Shown in pieces: positions 44,890 through 53,384 of a stretch of 64,000 nucleotides of DNA. The stretch is from positions 4,368,618 to 4,432,617 of the forward strand of contig NZ_JADWYS010000001.1 in assembly GCF_015831345.1 (NCBI RefSeq). The letters run 5' to 3'. The notes beneath the pieces were generated by a model. The model was not told where the DNA came from and ran no database searches. It worked only from the letters and a program-made list of their open reading frames with translations. This DNA is from Caenimonas aquaedulcis. Lineage in GTDB: Bacteria > Pseudomonadota > Gammaproteobacteria > Burkholderiales > Burkholderiaceae_C. Within the stretch, counting starts at the first letter, position 1. Every line of letters starts with the position of its first letter. The position numbers and the translations under genes were made by a program.

Positions 44890-46078
44890 CGCATTGGCTG
44901 GACTGCGCGTGCTCGATCTGTCGGATGCGAGCGGCCAATACTGCGGGAAGATGTTTTCGGATCTGGGCGCCGAGGTCATCCTGATCGAACCGCCCGACGG
45001 ATCGCGTGTGCGGCGCCAGCCGCCCTGTTTCGAAGGCAGTGACGGCGCTAAACATAGTTTGGCATTCGCCTACTTCAACGCAGGCAAGAAAAGCGTGCGC
45101 ATCGACCTGGACACCGCGCAAGGCCAGCAACAATTCAAGGAGCTCGTTGCCATGAGCGACCTGATCCTGGAGGCTGAGCCCCCGGGCCGCATGGCGGCGC
45201 GTGGCCTCGACTTCCATCGCCTTCACGCGCTGAAACCCTCGCTCGTGATGACCAGCATCACGCCCTTCGGCCAGTCCGGACCGTATGCCGGTTATGCAAG
45301 CGACGACCTCATTTTGCTGGCTGCCGGGGGCATGCTCTCCCTCGGCGGCTACCACGATTCGGCGCCCATCGCCGTCGCGGGCAATCACGCCTGGCTCGCG
45401 GCCGCGCAGTTTGCCGCGGTTGCCAGCATGACAGCCCTGCTCAGCAGCGATGGGGCAGGGCGATGCATGGGCAGGCACATCGACGTGTCAGTCCAGGAGT
45501 GCGTCGTCAAGGGCATGGAGAACGCAATCCAGTTCTATGACCTCGAGGGTGTCGTGCGCAAGCGCGAGGGCGGCAAACCGCGCTGGGCCGGTACCGGCGT
45601 GTTCGACTGCCAGGATGGACAGGTCTACCTGATGGCGGGCGGCATCGTGCCCGACCGGTTCCGCGAGGCATGCGTGCGCTGGATGATGGAGGACGGCGTC
45701 CAGGGCGCGGAAGTCATGCTCCAGCCTGAGTGGGCCAGCCAGGATTTCCAGATGACGGATGCCGCGCGCGCGCACTTCGCCGGCTGTTTCGGACCGTTCG
45801 CGCGCGAGCGCACGAAGCAAGCGCTGTACAGCGAGGCGCAGGCGCGCCGCATCCCCTTGTGCCCCATCAACTCTCCGGCCGATCTGATCAACTCCACCCA
45901 ACTGCTTGCCCGTGGTCACTTCGTGGAGATGATGGACCCGTTGATTGGCAAGCCCGTCCAGATGCCTGGCGCGCCGTATCACCTGTCCGCCACGCCTTGG
46001 CGCTCGCGCGGCCCCGCGCCAAGCGTGGGAGAACACGATGACTTGCTCGCAGAATTTGCACAGGAGCTGACGGCATGA
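44882..46078 (+). CDS. class III (CaiB/BaiF) CoA-transferase
   Basis: Family III CoA-transferase of 398 residues that activates a carboxylic acid using an acyl-CoA donor. N-terminal LRVLDLSDASGQYCGKMFSD, then LGAEVILIEPPDG; probable catalytic Asp201 in GRHIDVSVQE, matching Asp169 of CaiB and formyl-CoA transferase. The C-terminal PYHLSATPW is typical. It overlaps the genes on both sides. A second family member follows immediately; they may form a heteromeric enzyme or act on different acids. Confidence 0.88.
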   Translation: MSDALAGLRVLDLSDASGQYCGKMFSDLGAEVILIEPPDGSRVRRQPPCFEGSDGAKHSLAFAYFNAGKKSVRIDLDTAQGQQQFKELVAMSDLILEAEPPGRMAARGLDFHRLHALKPSLVMTSITPFGQSGPYAGYASDDLILLAAGGMLSLGGYHDSAPIAVAGNHAWLAAAQFAAVASMTALLSSDGAGRCMGRHIDVSVQECVVKGMENAIQFYDLEGVVRKREGGKPRWAGTGVFDCQDGQVYLMAGGIVPDRFREACVRWMMEDGVQGAEVMLQPEWASQDFQMTDAARAHFAGCFGPFARERTKQALYSEAQARRIPLCPINSPADLINSTQLLARGHFVEMMDPLIGKPVQMPGAPYHLSATPWRSRGPAPSVGEHDDLLAEFAQELTA

Positions 46079-47295
46079 ACGCACTGCCCCTCGCTGGCGT
46101 CCGGATCGCCGACTTCACTTGGATCGGCGCCGGCTCGTTCACGACCAAGATGTTCTCGGACTTTGGCGCGGACGTCATCAAGATCGAGAGCCAGCAACGG
46201 CTCGACAGCCTGCGAATCAGCCGGCCCTTCAAGGATGGTAAGCAGGGAGTCAACCGTAGCGGCTACTTCTCCGAGCGCAACAGCAACAAGCGAAGCATCA
46301 CGCTGAACCTGAAGGACGAACGCGGCCAGGCGATCGCCAGGCGGCTCATCCAGCGCAGCGACATCGTGGCGAACAACTTCACCCCCGGAACCATGGAGAA
46401 GTTCGGCCTCGGCTATGACGCCGTGCGCGCGATCAAGCCGGAGATCATCTATCTCGCAATGTCGATGCAAGGTGCCACCGGTCCTGAAAGGGATTACCTG
46501 GGCTATGGGCTCACCATCGGCGCGCTGACCGGGCTGCAGTTCCTGTCGGGCCTGCCCGGGCGCGAGCCGGCAGGGACCGGTACGAATTACCCGGATCACA
46601 TTCCCAACCCCTGTCATGCCGCCTTCGCCGTGCTGGCTGCACTGCGGCACCTGCGGCGCACCGGGGAAGGGCAATTCATCGACGTGGCCCAAACGGAGCC
46701 AACGGTCTCGCTCCTGGGTCCCTCGGTGCTCGACTTCACCGTGAACGACCGCGTTCAGGTGCGCAGCGGCAACGAACGCGAGCACGCCTGCCCGCATGGG
46801 GTGTATCCATGCACCGGCGACGACCGGTGGATTGCGATTTCCGTGTCGTCGGACTCGCAGTGGCGCGCCTTGCTGCAGGTACTAGGTTCTGCGCAGGAGT
46901 TGGAGAGCCTCGCAGGCGCATCCCTGCAGGATCGCCGGCGTGAAGCGGCAAGGATCGACGAGGGCATCGCGGCAGTCACCCGGGGGCGCTCCGCGGAGGA
47001 GCTGATGGAGACACTGCAGCGTGCGGGCGTGCCCGCCAGCGTGGTCCGCAACGCACGGGATCTGGTCGAAGACGATGCTCAACTTCGGCATCGTCAGCAC
47101 TGGGTGAGCCTCGACCACGCCGAGATGGGTCGAACCCTCTACGGCGCGCCGCCGTACCGGATGAGCGACGTCGGACAAGTGCCGACGCGGGCTGCGCCGC
47201 TGCTCGGCGAACACACCGACGAGGTTCTGGGCAGTTTGCTCGACCTCGCCGCAGAGGAGATCGATACGCTGCGCACGGAGGGCGTCCTGACATGA
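46075..47295 (+). CDS. class III (CaiB/BaiF) CoA-transferase
   Basis: Second family III CoA-transferase, 406 residues. VRIADFTWIGAGSFTTKMFS at the front, FGADVIKIES, NNFTPGTMEKFGLGYD, and probable catalytic Asp203 in GEGQFIDVAQTE. It overlaps the preceding CoA-transferase and the following MmgE/PrpD gene by four bases each (ATGA), showing tight coupling. Paired enzymes of this type are known as heterodimers in benzylsuccinate (BbsEF) and phthalate activation; whether that holds here is inference. Confidence 0.88.
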   Translation: MNALPLAGVRIADFTWIGAGSFTTKMFSDFGADVIKIESQQRLDSLRISRPFKDGKQGVNRSGYFSERNSNKRSITLNLKDERGQAIARRLIQRSDIVANNFTPGTMEKFGLGYDAVRAIKPEIIYLAMSMQGATGPERDYLGYGLTIGALTGLQFLSGLPGREPAGTGTNYPDHIPNPCHAAFAVLAALRHLRRTGEGQFIDVAQTEPTVSLLGPSVLDFTVNDRVQVRSGNEREHACPHGVYPCTGDDRWIAISVSSDSQWRALLQVLGSAQELESLAGASLQDRRREAARIDEGIAAVTRGRSAEELMETLQRAGVPASVVRNARDLVEDDAQLRHRQHWVSLDHAEMGRTLYGAPPYRMSDVGQVPTRAAPLLGEHTDEVLGSLLDLAAEEIDTLRTEGVLT

Positions 47296-48626
47296 CCGCC
47301 GCTGCTCAGCAGATCGCGAGGTTCGCATCGGAATTCCGCCCTTCGTCGCTGTCCGCAGCTCACCTGGAGGCCTGCGGCAGGGCGATGGCCGACACCTTCG
47401 CAGTGGCGATTGCCGCCCGTGGCGAGCGGCCCGTCGAATGCGCGTTGCGCTATGCGCGCGGCCAGGGATCGGGCGGTCCTGCGCGGCTCTGGGGAACGGC
47501 CCTCGACGCGTCGGTCGAGGGGGCAGCGCTTTTCAACGGCATCGCGGCCCATGCGCTCGACTATGACGACGCCAGCTCTCCGATGTGCGGCCACCCCAGC
47601 GTCGTCCTTCTGCCTGCGCTCGTCGCATTGGGACAGGCCCGAGCCGTGACCGGTCCGCAACTCGCCGCAGCCTACGTCGCAGGATTTGAGGTGGCCTGCC
47701 GGCTGGGACGAGGTCTGGACCAGACGCACTATGACCGCGGCTGGCACATGACGGCCACCGTCGGCACGGTAGCGAGCGCGGTGGCCTGCGGCAACCTGCT
47801 CCGCCTCGATCAGTCCCGCATCACGCATGCGATCGGATTCGCCGTCGCGCAAGCCGCCGGCACCCGTGCGAGTTTCGGAACCGATGCGAAGTCGTTCCAA
47901 GCCGGATATGCCGCCGCCAGTGGCGCCCGCGCGGCCCTGCTTGCCGAGGCAGGACTCACGGCGGCAGGAGACGCGCTGGACGGCAAGGCCGGCTTCACAG
48001 CGCTGTACTCGGCGGGCGAGGAGCTCGCAGACAGCTTCGCGTCGATCGGGCACGAACCGCTGGAGATCGACCGCAGCGGAATCGAAGTCAAGAAGTACCC
48101 TGCGTGCTACGCGGTGCATCGCGCGCTGGATGGGATGTTCGACCTTCGCGATGCGCACCGGTTCACGGCCGATGCCGTGTCCGAGATCCAGGTGGAGACC
48201 AGTTACGGCGCGCTGGCTCCACTGATCAAGCAGCAGCCGACCAACGCGACCGAGGCGCGATTCAGCATGCAGTACGCGCTGGCGGCCGCGCTGGTTGACG
48301 GCGAGATCTCGCTGCAGTCCTTTTCAGACGACGCGATACGGCGGCCCGCCATTCAAGCTTTGATGCCCAGGATCACGGCGCGCGAGCAGCACGGGACGAT
48401 GACGCCGCGCTGGGCCACCCTGGAAGTGAAGACGGCCGAGGGGCAACGTTGGAGCACGCGGGTCGAGACACTTCGCGGCGCCCCCGAAAAGCCGCTGACT
48501 CACCAACAGCTCCAGGCAAAGGTTGCTGACTGCCTGCGATGGGGAAATAGCGCGCTCGAGGCCCCCGTCCTGATGAAGCGCGCCCTGTCTCTGGACATTC
48601 TCCAGTCCGCGTTTCTCGCGGCCTGA
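47292..48626 (+). CDS. MmgE/PrpD-family protein
   Basis: Protein of 444 residues in the family of 2-methylcitrate dehydratase, cis-aconitate decarboxylase and iminodisuccinate epimerase. Landmarks: NGIAAHALDYDDASSPMCGH at about 83-102 with the conserved DYDD, GHPSVVLLPALVALG, and IEVKKYPACYAVHRALDG near the C-terminal domain. The reaction is probably a dehydration, decarboxylation or epimerisation of a polycarboxylate, which points to a tri- or dicarboxylic intermediate in the pathway. It is coupled to the CoA-transferase gene. Confidence 0.83.
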   Translation: MTAAAQQIARFASEFRPSSLSAAHLEACGRAMADTFAVAIAARGERPVECALRYARGQGSGGPARLWGTALDASVEGAALFNGIAAHALDYDDASSPMCGHPSVVLLPALVALGQARAVTGPQLAAAYVAGFEVACRLGRGLDQTHYDRGWHMTATVGTVASAVACGNLLRLDQSRITHAIGFAVAQAAGTRASFGTDAKSFQAGYAAASGARAALLAEAGLTAAGDALDGKAGFTALYSAGEELADSFASIGHEPLEIDRSGIEVKKYPACYAVHRALDGMFDLRDAHRFTADAVSEIQVETSYGALAPLIKQQPTNATEARFSMQYALAAALVDGEISLQSFSDDAIRRPAIQALMPRITAREQHGTMTPRWATLEVKTAEGQRWSTRVETLRGAPEKPLTHQQLQAKVADCLRWGNSALEAPVLMKRALSLDILQSAFLAA

Positions 48627-48648
48627 CCCCTTCCCACTCTCCACCATC

Positions 48649-49425
48649 ATGACCCTCCTCATCGAAATTTCCGAGCGGATCGCAACCGTGACGCTCAACC
48701 GGCCGGAAGCCCTCAACTCGCTCGACCCCGAGACGCTCGTCGAGCTCAACGAAGCGTTTCCGCGTCTCGACCAGAATGACGATGTGCGAGTCGTCATCCT
48801 GACGGGAAGCGGCGACAAGGCGTTTTGTACCGGTTCTGACCTGAAGAAAACCATGCCGCCCGCCGAAAGCGTCGCGCAGCTGACGTTCGGCCGCAAGTTG
48901 CCTTACTACCCCTTCGCCGGACTCGATATCGAGAAGCCCATCGTGTGCGCAGTGAATGGCTATGCGCTCGCGGGCGGAATGGAGTTGGCCTTGCTCAGCG
49001 ATGTGCGTGTCGCCGCGTCGAACGCGGAGTTCGGCCAGTCGGAGGTTCGCGTTGGGAGCATTCCGGCAGCGGGCGGCACCCAGCGCCTGCCCCGGCTGAT
49101 CGGCCGGTCAGACGCCATGCTCATGATGCTGACCGGCGACCGCATCGACGCCGCAGCGGCCCTGCGACTCGGTCTGGTCAGCGCCGTGGTGGAGCCCGAG
49201 GCGCTGCAGGCGCATGCGCGTGCCATTGCGCGTCGCATGGCGGAGAACGCGCCCCTGTCCGTGCGCGCGATCAAGCGCCTGGTTCGAGACGGGATGGATG
49301 AGGACCTCGAGGCGGCCATCCGCCGCGAACAGTATGTGCTGGGGGTGCTGCGAGACACGCAGGACCGGATCGAAGGCCGCCGCGCGTTCCAGGAGCGCCG
49401 ACCGCCGGTGTACCAGGGCCGATGA
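48649..49425 (+). CDS. enoyl-CoA hydratase/isomerase with both catalytic Glu
   Basis: Crotonase-fold protein of 258 residues. Oxyanion-hole region VNGYALAGGMELALLSD provides the first catalytic Glu, and FGQSEVRVGSIPAAGGTQRL the second; both residues needed for hydration are present. The C-terminal FQERRPP end is typical. It lies 22 bases after the MmgE/PrpD gene and overlaps the next crotonase gene by four bases. It is expected to hydrate an enoyl-CoA made after CoA transfer. Confidence 0.87.
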   Translation: MTLLIEISERIATVTLNRPEALNSLDPETLVELNEAFPRLDQNDDVRVVILTGSGDKAFCTGSDLKKTMPPAESVAQLTFGRKLPYYPFAGLDIEKPIVCAVNGYALAGGMELALLSDVRVAASNAEFGQSEVRVGSIPAAGGTQRLPRLIGRSDAMLMMLTGDRIDAAAALRLGLVSAVVEPEALQAHARAIARRMAENAPLSVRAIKRLVRDGMDEDLEAAIRREQYVLGVLRDTQDRIEGRRAFQERRPPVYQGR

Positions 49426-50180
49426 ACATGCGCGAGTCCGGCAAGCCCGCCACGCGGAGCATCGAAGTCGAATTGGGCGAGGGCGGGGTCGCCATGATCA
49501 CGATCAACAGGCCGCACAAGCGAAACGCGTTGGACCGCGCCGCGAGAGGCGAGCTACGTGAAGCGCTGATCGCCACGTCGGACGGAGGGTTCCGGTGCGT
49601 GATCGTCACGGGCACGGGCGCATCCTTCTGTTCCGGCGTGGACTTGAAGGAATACGCGGCCGATCGCGCAAGCCATGTGACGGAGGAACCGGCGACCGAC
49701 TGGACGGAGATCAACCTGGCCATCCGCTCACACCCGGCGGTATTCATCAGCGCGGTCAACGGTGTGGCGCTGGGGGGCGGCGTGACGCTCCTCGGCGTGT
49801 GCGATCTCGCGCTGGCGGCAGACGACGCAATCATCGGGCTGCCCGAGGTGTCGTTCGGCGCGTTTCCGCAGCTCTCTGGCCCTGCCGCCCAATTCCACCT
49901 CACGCCAAAGAGGGCGGCGTGGCTAGCCCTCACGGCCGACCAGATCGACGGCGCCACCGCGGCACAGTGGGGGCTCGTGAACGAGTCGCTGCCGGCCGAT
50001 CGTCTCATTGCGCGAGCGCGTGAAATCGCGGCGCGGATCGCGGCTTTCAAGCCGGAGGTTCTCTCGAAAACAAAGTCGGCGCTTGACGATATGCCGGGCA
50101 TGACGCGCCCGTGGCGCCAGGCATTCGAGCGTGGACTGCGGGTGAACGACGAATTGCGGCATGGAATCCCGGCTCGCTAA
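49422..50180 (+). CDS. crotonase-family protein lacking the first catalytic Glu
   Basis: Crotonase-fold protein of 252 residues. In the oxyanion region VNGVALGGGVTLLGVCDLAL the usual first Glu is Thr, while the second position is kept in GLPEVSFGAFP. This pattern resembles hydroxycinnamoyl-CoA hydratase-lyase and other crotonases that use one Glu, so it may be a lyase, isomerase or hydrolase rather than a hydratase. It follows the normal crotonase directly, so the two probably act in sequence. Confidence 0.83.
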   Translation: MNMRESGKPATRSIEVELGEGGVAMITINRPHKRNALDRAARGELREALIATSDGGFRCVIVTGTGASFCSGVDLKEYAADRASHVTEEPATDWTEINLAIRSHPAVFISAVNGVALGGGVTLLGVCDLALAADDAIIGLPEVSFGAFPQLSGPAAQFHLTPKRAAWLALTADQIDGATAAQWGLVNESLPADRLIARAREIAARIAAFKPEVLSKTKSALDDMPGMTRPWRQAFERGLRVNDELRHGIPAR

Positions 50181-50189
50181 GGAAACGCG

Positions 50190-51176
50190 ATGAAATTTTC
50201 TCTTCGTGCTGCGTGCACGTCCTTGATGCTGGCCACGGCGGCGTGCTCTGCGGCGCATGCGGCGGACCGGCCATACCCCGAGCGACCGGTGCGCCTCGTG
50301 GTCCCGACGGCCGCGGGCGGGCCCACCGACTATGTGGCTAGACAGCTTGCCCAGCAACTGTCGACAAGCCTTCAGCAGCCGGTCGTCGTGCACAACATTC
50401 CTGGCGCCTCGGGCGTTCTCGGGGCGGCCGAAGTGGCGCGTGACAAGCCCGATGGTTACACCCTGCTCTTCACGCTGAACACACCCATCACGCTTGTTCC
50501 GGCCACAGGAAAAAAACTGGGTTACGACGTTAAACGCGATCTCGTGCCACTCGCACATATCGCGAGCACCCCTCTGGTCCTGTATGTCGGGTCCGCGCTC
50601 CAGATCAACAGTTTCGATCAGTTCGTCACCCGCGCACGCCAGCGGAAGGGGAGTGTGAGCTATGGCTTTCCGGGAACGGGATCTTCCTTCCATATCCTGG
50701 GCGAGTACCTGAACAAGACCCTGGCTCTCGATCTGGTCGCGGTGCCGTACAAGGGCGCGGCGCCTATGCTCAATGACCTCGTGGGTGGCCAGCTGTCCGC
50801 GGGAATCAATGACATCGGCGTCACGGCCCCGTTCGTTAAGTCCGGAAAACTACGTGCCTTGGCCGTGACTGGCGAGCGCCGATCGCCCGCCGCGCCGGAC
50901 ATTCCCACTTTCGGCGAACTGGGCATTGCGCACGTCGAGCGCCTTTCGCCCTGGTGGGGCGTGTTCGCTCGCGCAGGCACGCCGGAGCAGATTGTTGCCA
51001 AGGTCTCGCAGGAAGTGGTGAAGGCAATGAACGATCCCGCGCTGCGCGCCCGCCTTGCCGAGTCCGGCTACGAGGTGACGGGCTGGGGGCCGGTAGCCAC
51101 CGCGCGCGCCATCGACGAGGAGATGATCCGGTGGCGCGAAATCCTGTCGCAGTTGGGCGACCTGAAATTCGAATAA
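50190..51176 (+). CDS. Bug/TctC-family periplasmic substrate-binding protein
   Basis: Exported receptor of 328 residues with the signal peptide MKFSLRAACTSLMLATAACS, cleavage near AAHAAD. First loop LVVPTAAGGPTDYVARQL, second KGSVSYGFPGTGSSFHIL, a variant form. It is embedded in the catabolic operon, nine bases after the crotonase and 12 before a second Bug gene, with AAGGAAA as ribosome site. The Cys in the leader is not in a lipobox context. Confidence 0.88.
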   Translation: MKFSLRAACTSLMLATAACSAAHAADRPYPERPVRLVVPTAAGGPTDYVARQLAQQLSTSLQQPVVVHNIPGASGVLGAAEVARDKPDGYTLLFTLNTPITLVPATGKKLGYDVKRDLVPLAHIASTPLVLYVGSALQINSFDQFVTRARQRKGSVSYGFPGTGSSFHILGEYLNKTLALDLVAVPYKGAAPMLNDLVGGQLSAGINDIGVTAPFVKSGKLRALAVTGERRSPAAPDIPTFGELGIAHVERLSPWWGVFARAGTPEQIVAKVSQEVVKAMNDPALRARLAESGYEVTGWGPVATARAIDEEMIRWREILSQLGDLKFE

Positions 51177-51188
51177 GGAGACGAGATC

Positions 51189-52187
51189 GTGAATACAACC
51201 ATCTGCACCTCGCGACGGGCGTTGCTTGCTGCTTCGCTCGTCGGGGGGATCATACCGGCGAAGCTGCTCGCCGAAGAAGCGCCCTGGCCCAAGGCGCGGA
51301 CGCTTCGCATCCTCAACGGATTCACCGCCGGGAGCGCGACCGACGTCGTCGCAAGGGCCGTCGCACCTGCGCTCGCAGAAGCGCTGGGCGCGCATTCCAT
51401 CATCGTAGACAACAAGCCGGGCGCGGGCGGCTCTATCGCCGCCGGCATGCTGGTGGCGGCCCCTTCCGACGGCTACACCTTCCTCGTGACGTCATCCGCC
51501 CACGCGATCAACCCCTCCTTCTATCCCAGGTTGGCATATGACACGCTGCGTGACATCACCGCTGTGGGTCCGATCGGCTCGTCGATGTTCATCATGGTGA
51601 CTTCGCCATCGAAAAAGTTCCACAGCGTGAAGGATGTCGTCGAGGCTGCCAAGCAACAGCCCGGCAAGTTGAACTATGGCTCAGGCGGCGTGGGATCCGG
51701 GTCGCACCTGAACAGCGCGAAGCTGGTGGTCACGACGGGGATGGATGTCGTTCACGTGCCGTTCAAAGGAACCACGGAGGCCCTGTCCGACACCGTGGCA
51801 GGACGGATGGACTGGATGTTCGCGCCTATCCCCGCGGCGGTCTCGCTGATCAAGAGTGGCCGGCTGCGGGCACTGGCCGTAGGACCATCTGAGCGCTCTG
51901 CGATTCTTCCCGATGTGCCATCCATGTCGGAGGCCGGCTTCCCGGCCGCGAGCTATTCCTCCTGGGTGGGGATGTTTGCTTCATCGAAAACACCGGCCCC
52001 TATCCTGGAAAAAGCGAGCGCGGCACTTGCGCAGGTCGTGGCGCAGCCTGCCTTGCGCGAGCAACTGTTCAAGATGGGGACTGAACCCATGTCCATGAAC
52101 GCCGCGCAATTCAACCGCTTCGTCCGCGACGAAGTTGCGGCGATGGCGACGCTCGTGCGGGCCACCGGAATCAAGGTCAACGATTAA
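51189..52187 (+). CDS. Bug/TctC-family periplasmic substrate-binding protein (SSAHAVNP subfamily)
   Basis: Exported receptor of 332 residues with GTG start at 51189 after AAGGAGA. Leader MNTTICTSRRALLAASLVGG is Tat-like. First loop LNGFTAGSATDVVARAV, second GKLNYGSGGVGSGSHLNSAK. It is closely related to the Bug proteins at 38874 and 41152. As at 40111-42141, a member of this subfamily directly follows a Bug of another type, so this order occurs twice in the region. Confidence 0.88.
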   Translation: MNTTICTSRRALLAASLVGGIIPAKLLAEEAPWPKARTLRILNGFTAGSATDVVARAVAPALAEALGAHSIIVDNKPGAGGSIAAGMLVAAPSDGYTFLVTSSAHAINPSFYPRLAYDTLRDITAVGPIGSSMFIMVTSPSKKFHSVKDVVEAAKQQPGKLNYGSGGVGSGSHLNSAKLVVTTGMDVVHVPFKGTTEALSDTVAGRMDWMFAPIPAAVSLIKSGRLRALAVGPSERSAILPDVPSMSEAGFPAASYSSWVGMFASSKTPAPILEKASAALAQVVAQPALREQLFKMGTEPMSMNAAQFNRFVRDEVAAMATLVRATGIKVND

Positions 52188-52202
52188 TCCAAAGGAAACA
52201 GC

Positions 52203-53375
52203 ATGGACCAAGTCAGGATCGCGGGCGTCGGACAGACGCCCTTCGGCAAGTATCTCGGCGTCGGCGTGCGAACGATGGCCGAACAGGCGCTCGATGCGGC
52301 GCTGCTCGATGCACAGATGGAGGTGGGCCGCATCGGCGCCGTCTACTTCGCCAATGCGTTGTCCGGCCTCATCACGGGGCAGGAAACCATCCGCGGCCAG
52401 GTGGCGCTGCGCCACACCGGGCTGATGGGCAAGCCCATCATCAATGTGGACAACGCCTGCGCTTCAGGCTCGACGGCGCTCCATCTCGCCTGGTCCGCCG
52501 TCGCGAGCGGGCAGGTCGATGTTGCATTGGCCATCGGCAGCGAGCAGCTCACGCACGCCGACAAGGCCGTCACGTTCGCCGCCTACGCGTCCGGCGTCGA
52601 TGTGGAGGAGCGCGAAGCGCAGGACAGGCACGCGCCCAGCGACCGGTCCGTCTTCATGGACATCTATGCCGAGCGCACACGACGCTACATGCAGCGCAGC
52701 GGCGCGACGCCGCGAGACTTCGCGATGATCACTGTCAAGAGCCGCCAGGCCGCGAGCCTGAATCCACTGGCGCAGTTCCGCACGCCCACCACCATCGAGG
52801 AAGTGCTTTCCGCGCGAATGGTGAGTGAGCCGCTCACCTTGCCAATGTGTTCGCCCATCGCCGACGGTGCGGCGGCCGTGATCCTGGTCCGCGGCGCCGC
52901 TTCTGCCGCGAGCCGCCGCAGTGTCTACGTGCGCAGCAGCACGCTTGTTTCCGCCAACGCGGATGGCGTCGATCCGGTGTGCGCCGTGCGTGCCGCCAAC
53001 GGCGCCTACGAAAAAGCGGGCATCGGTCCCCACGATATCCACGTCGCCGAAGTGCATGATGCATCGGCACCCGCGGAGATCATGCTGTACGAGCACCTCG
53101 GCTTCGCGGGCCGCAATGAAGGCGTTCGCCTTGTGCGCGACGGCGTCACCTCTGTCGGCGGCTCGCTGCCAGTGAACCCGGGCGGCGGGCTTCTGAGCCG
53201 GGGCCACCCGGTTGGCGCCACGGGACTCGCGCAGATCGTCGAACTCACGACCCAGCTGCGCGGGGAAGCCGGGGCGCGCCAGCGACATGGCGCCAAGGTT
53301 GCACTGGCGGAATGCTCGGGTGGCAACCTGGGCCTGGACTCCGCGGTTGCCGCCGTCACGATCCTCAGTGTCTGA
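52203..53375 (+). CDS. thiolase-like protein (SCP2-type acetyl-CoA acetyltransferase family)
   Basis: Thiolase-fold protein of 390 residues. Nucleophile Cys86 in NVDNACASGSTALHLAW, then the catalytic His in GGLLSRGHPVGATGLAQIVE and a C-terminal Cys in LAECSGGNLG. The C-terminal pattern is that of SCP2/SCP-x-like members rather than the classical CxG of biosynthetic thiolase. It ends the nine-gene operon and would release acetyl-CoA or a related product by thiolysis. Related proteins can work with a DUF35/OB-fold partner, which is not seen here. Confidence 0.85.
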   Translation: MDQVRIAGVGQTPFGKYLGVGVRTMAEQALDAALLDAQMEVGRIGAVYFANALSGLITGQETIRGQVALRHTGLMGKPIINVDNACASGSTALHLAWSAVASGQVDVALAIGSEQLTHADKAVTFAAYASGVDVEEREAQDRHAPSDRSVFMDIYAERTRRYMQRSGATPRDFAMITVKSRQAASLNPLAQFRTPTTIEEVLSARMVSEPLTLPMCSPIADGAAAVILVRGAASAASRRSVYVRSSTLVSANADGVDPVCAVRAANGAYEKAGIGPHDIHVAEVHDASAPAEIMLYEHLGFAGRNEGVRLVRDGVTSVGGSLPVNPGGGLLSRGHPVGATGLAQIVELTTQLRGEAGARQRHGAKVALAECSGGNLGLDSAVAAVTILSV

Positions 53376-53384
53376 GGGGCAACG

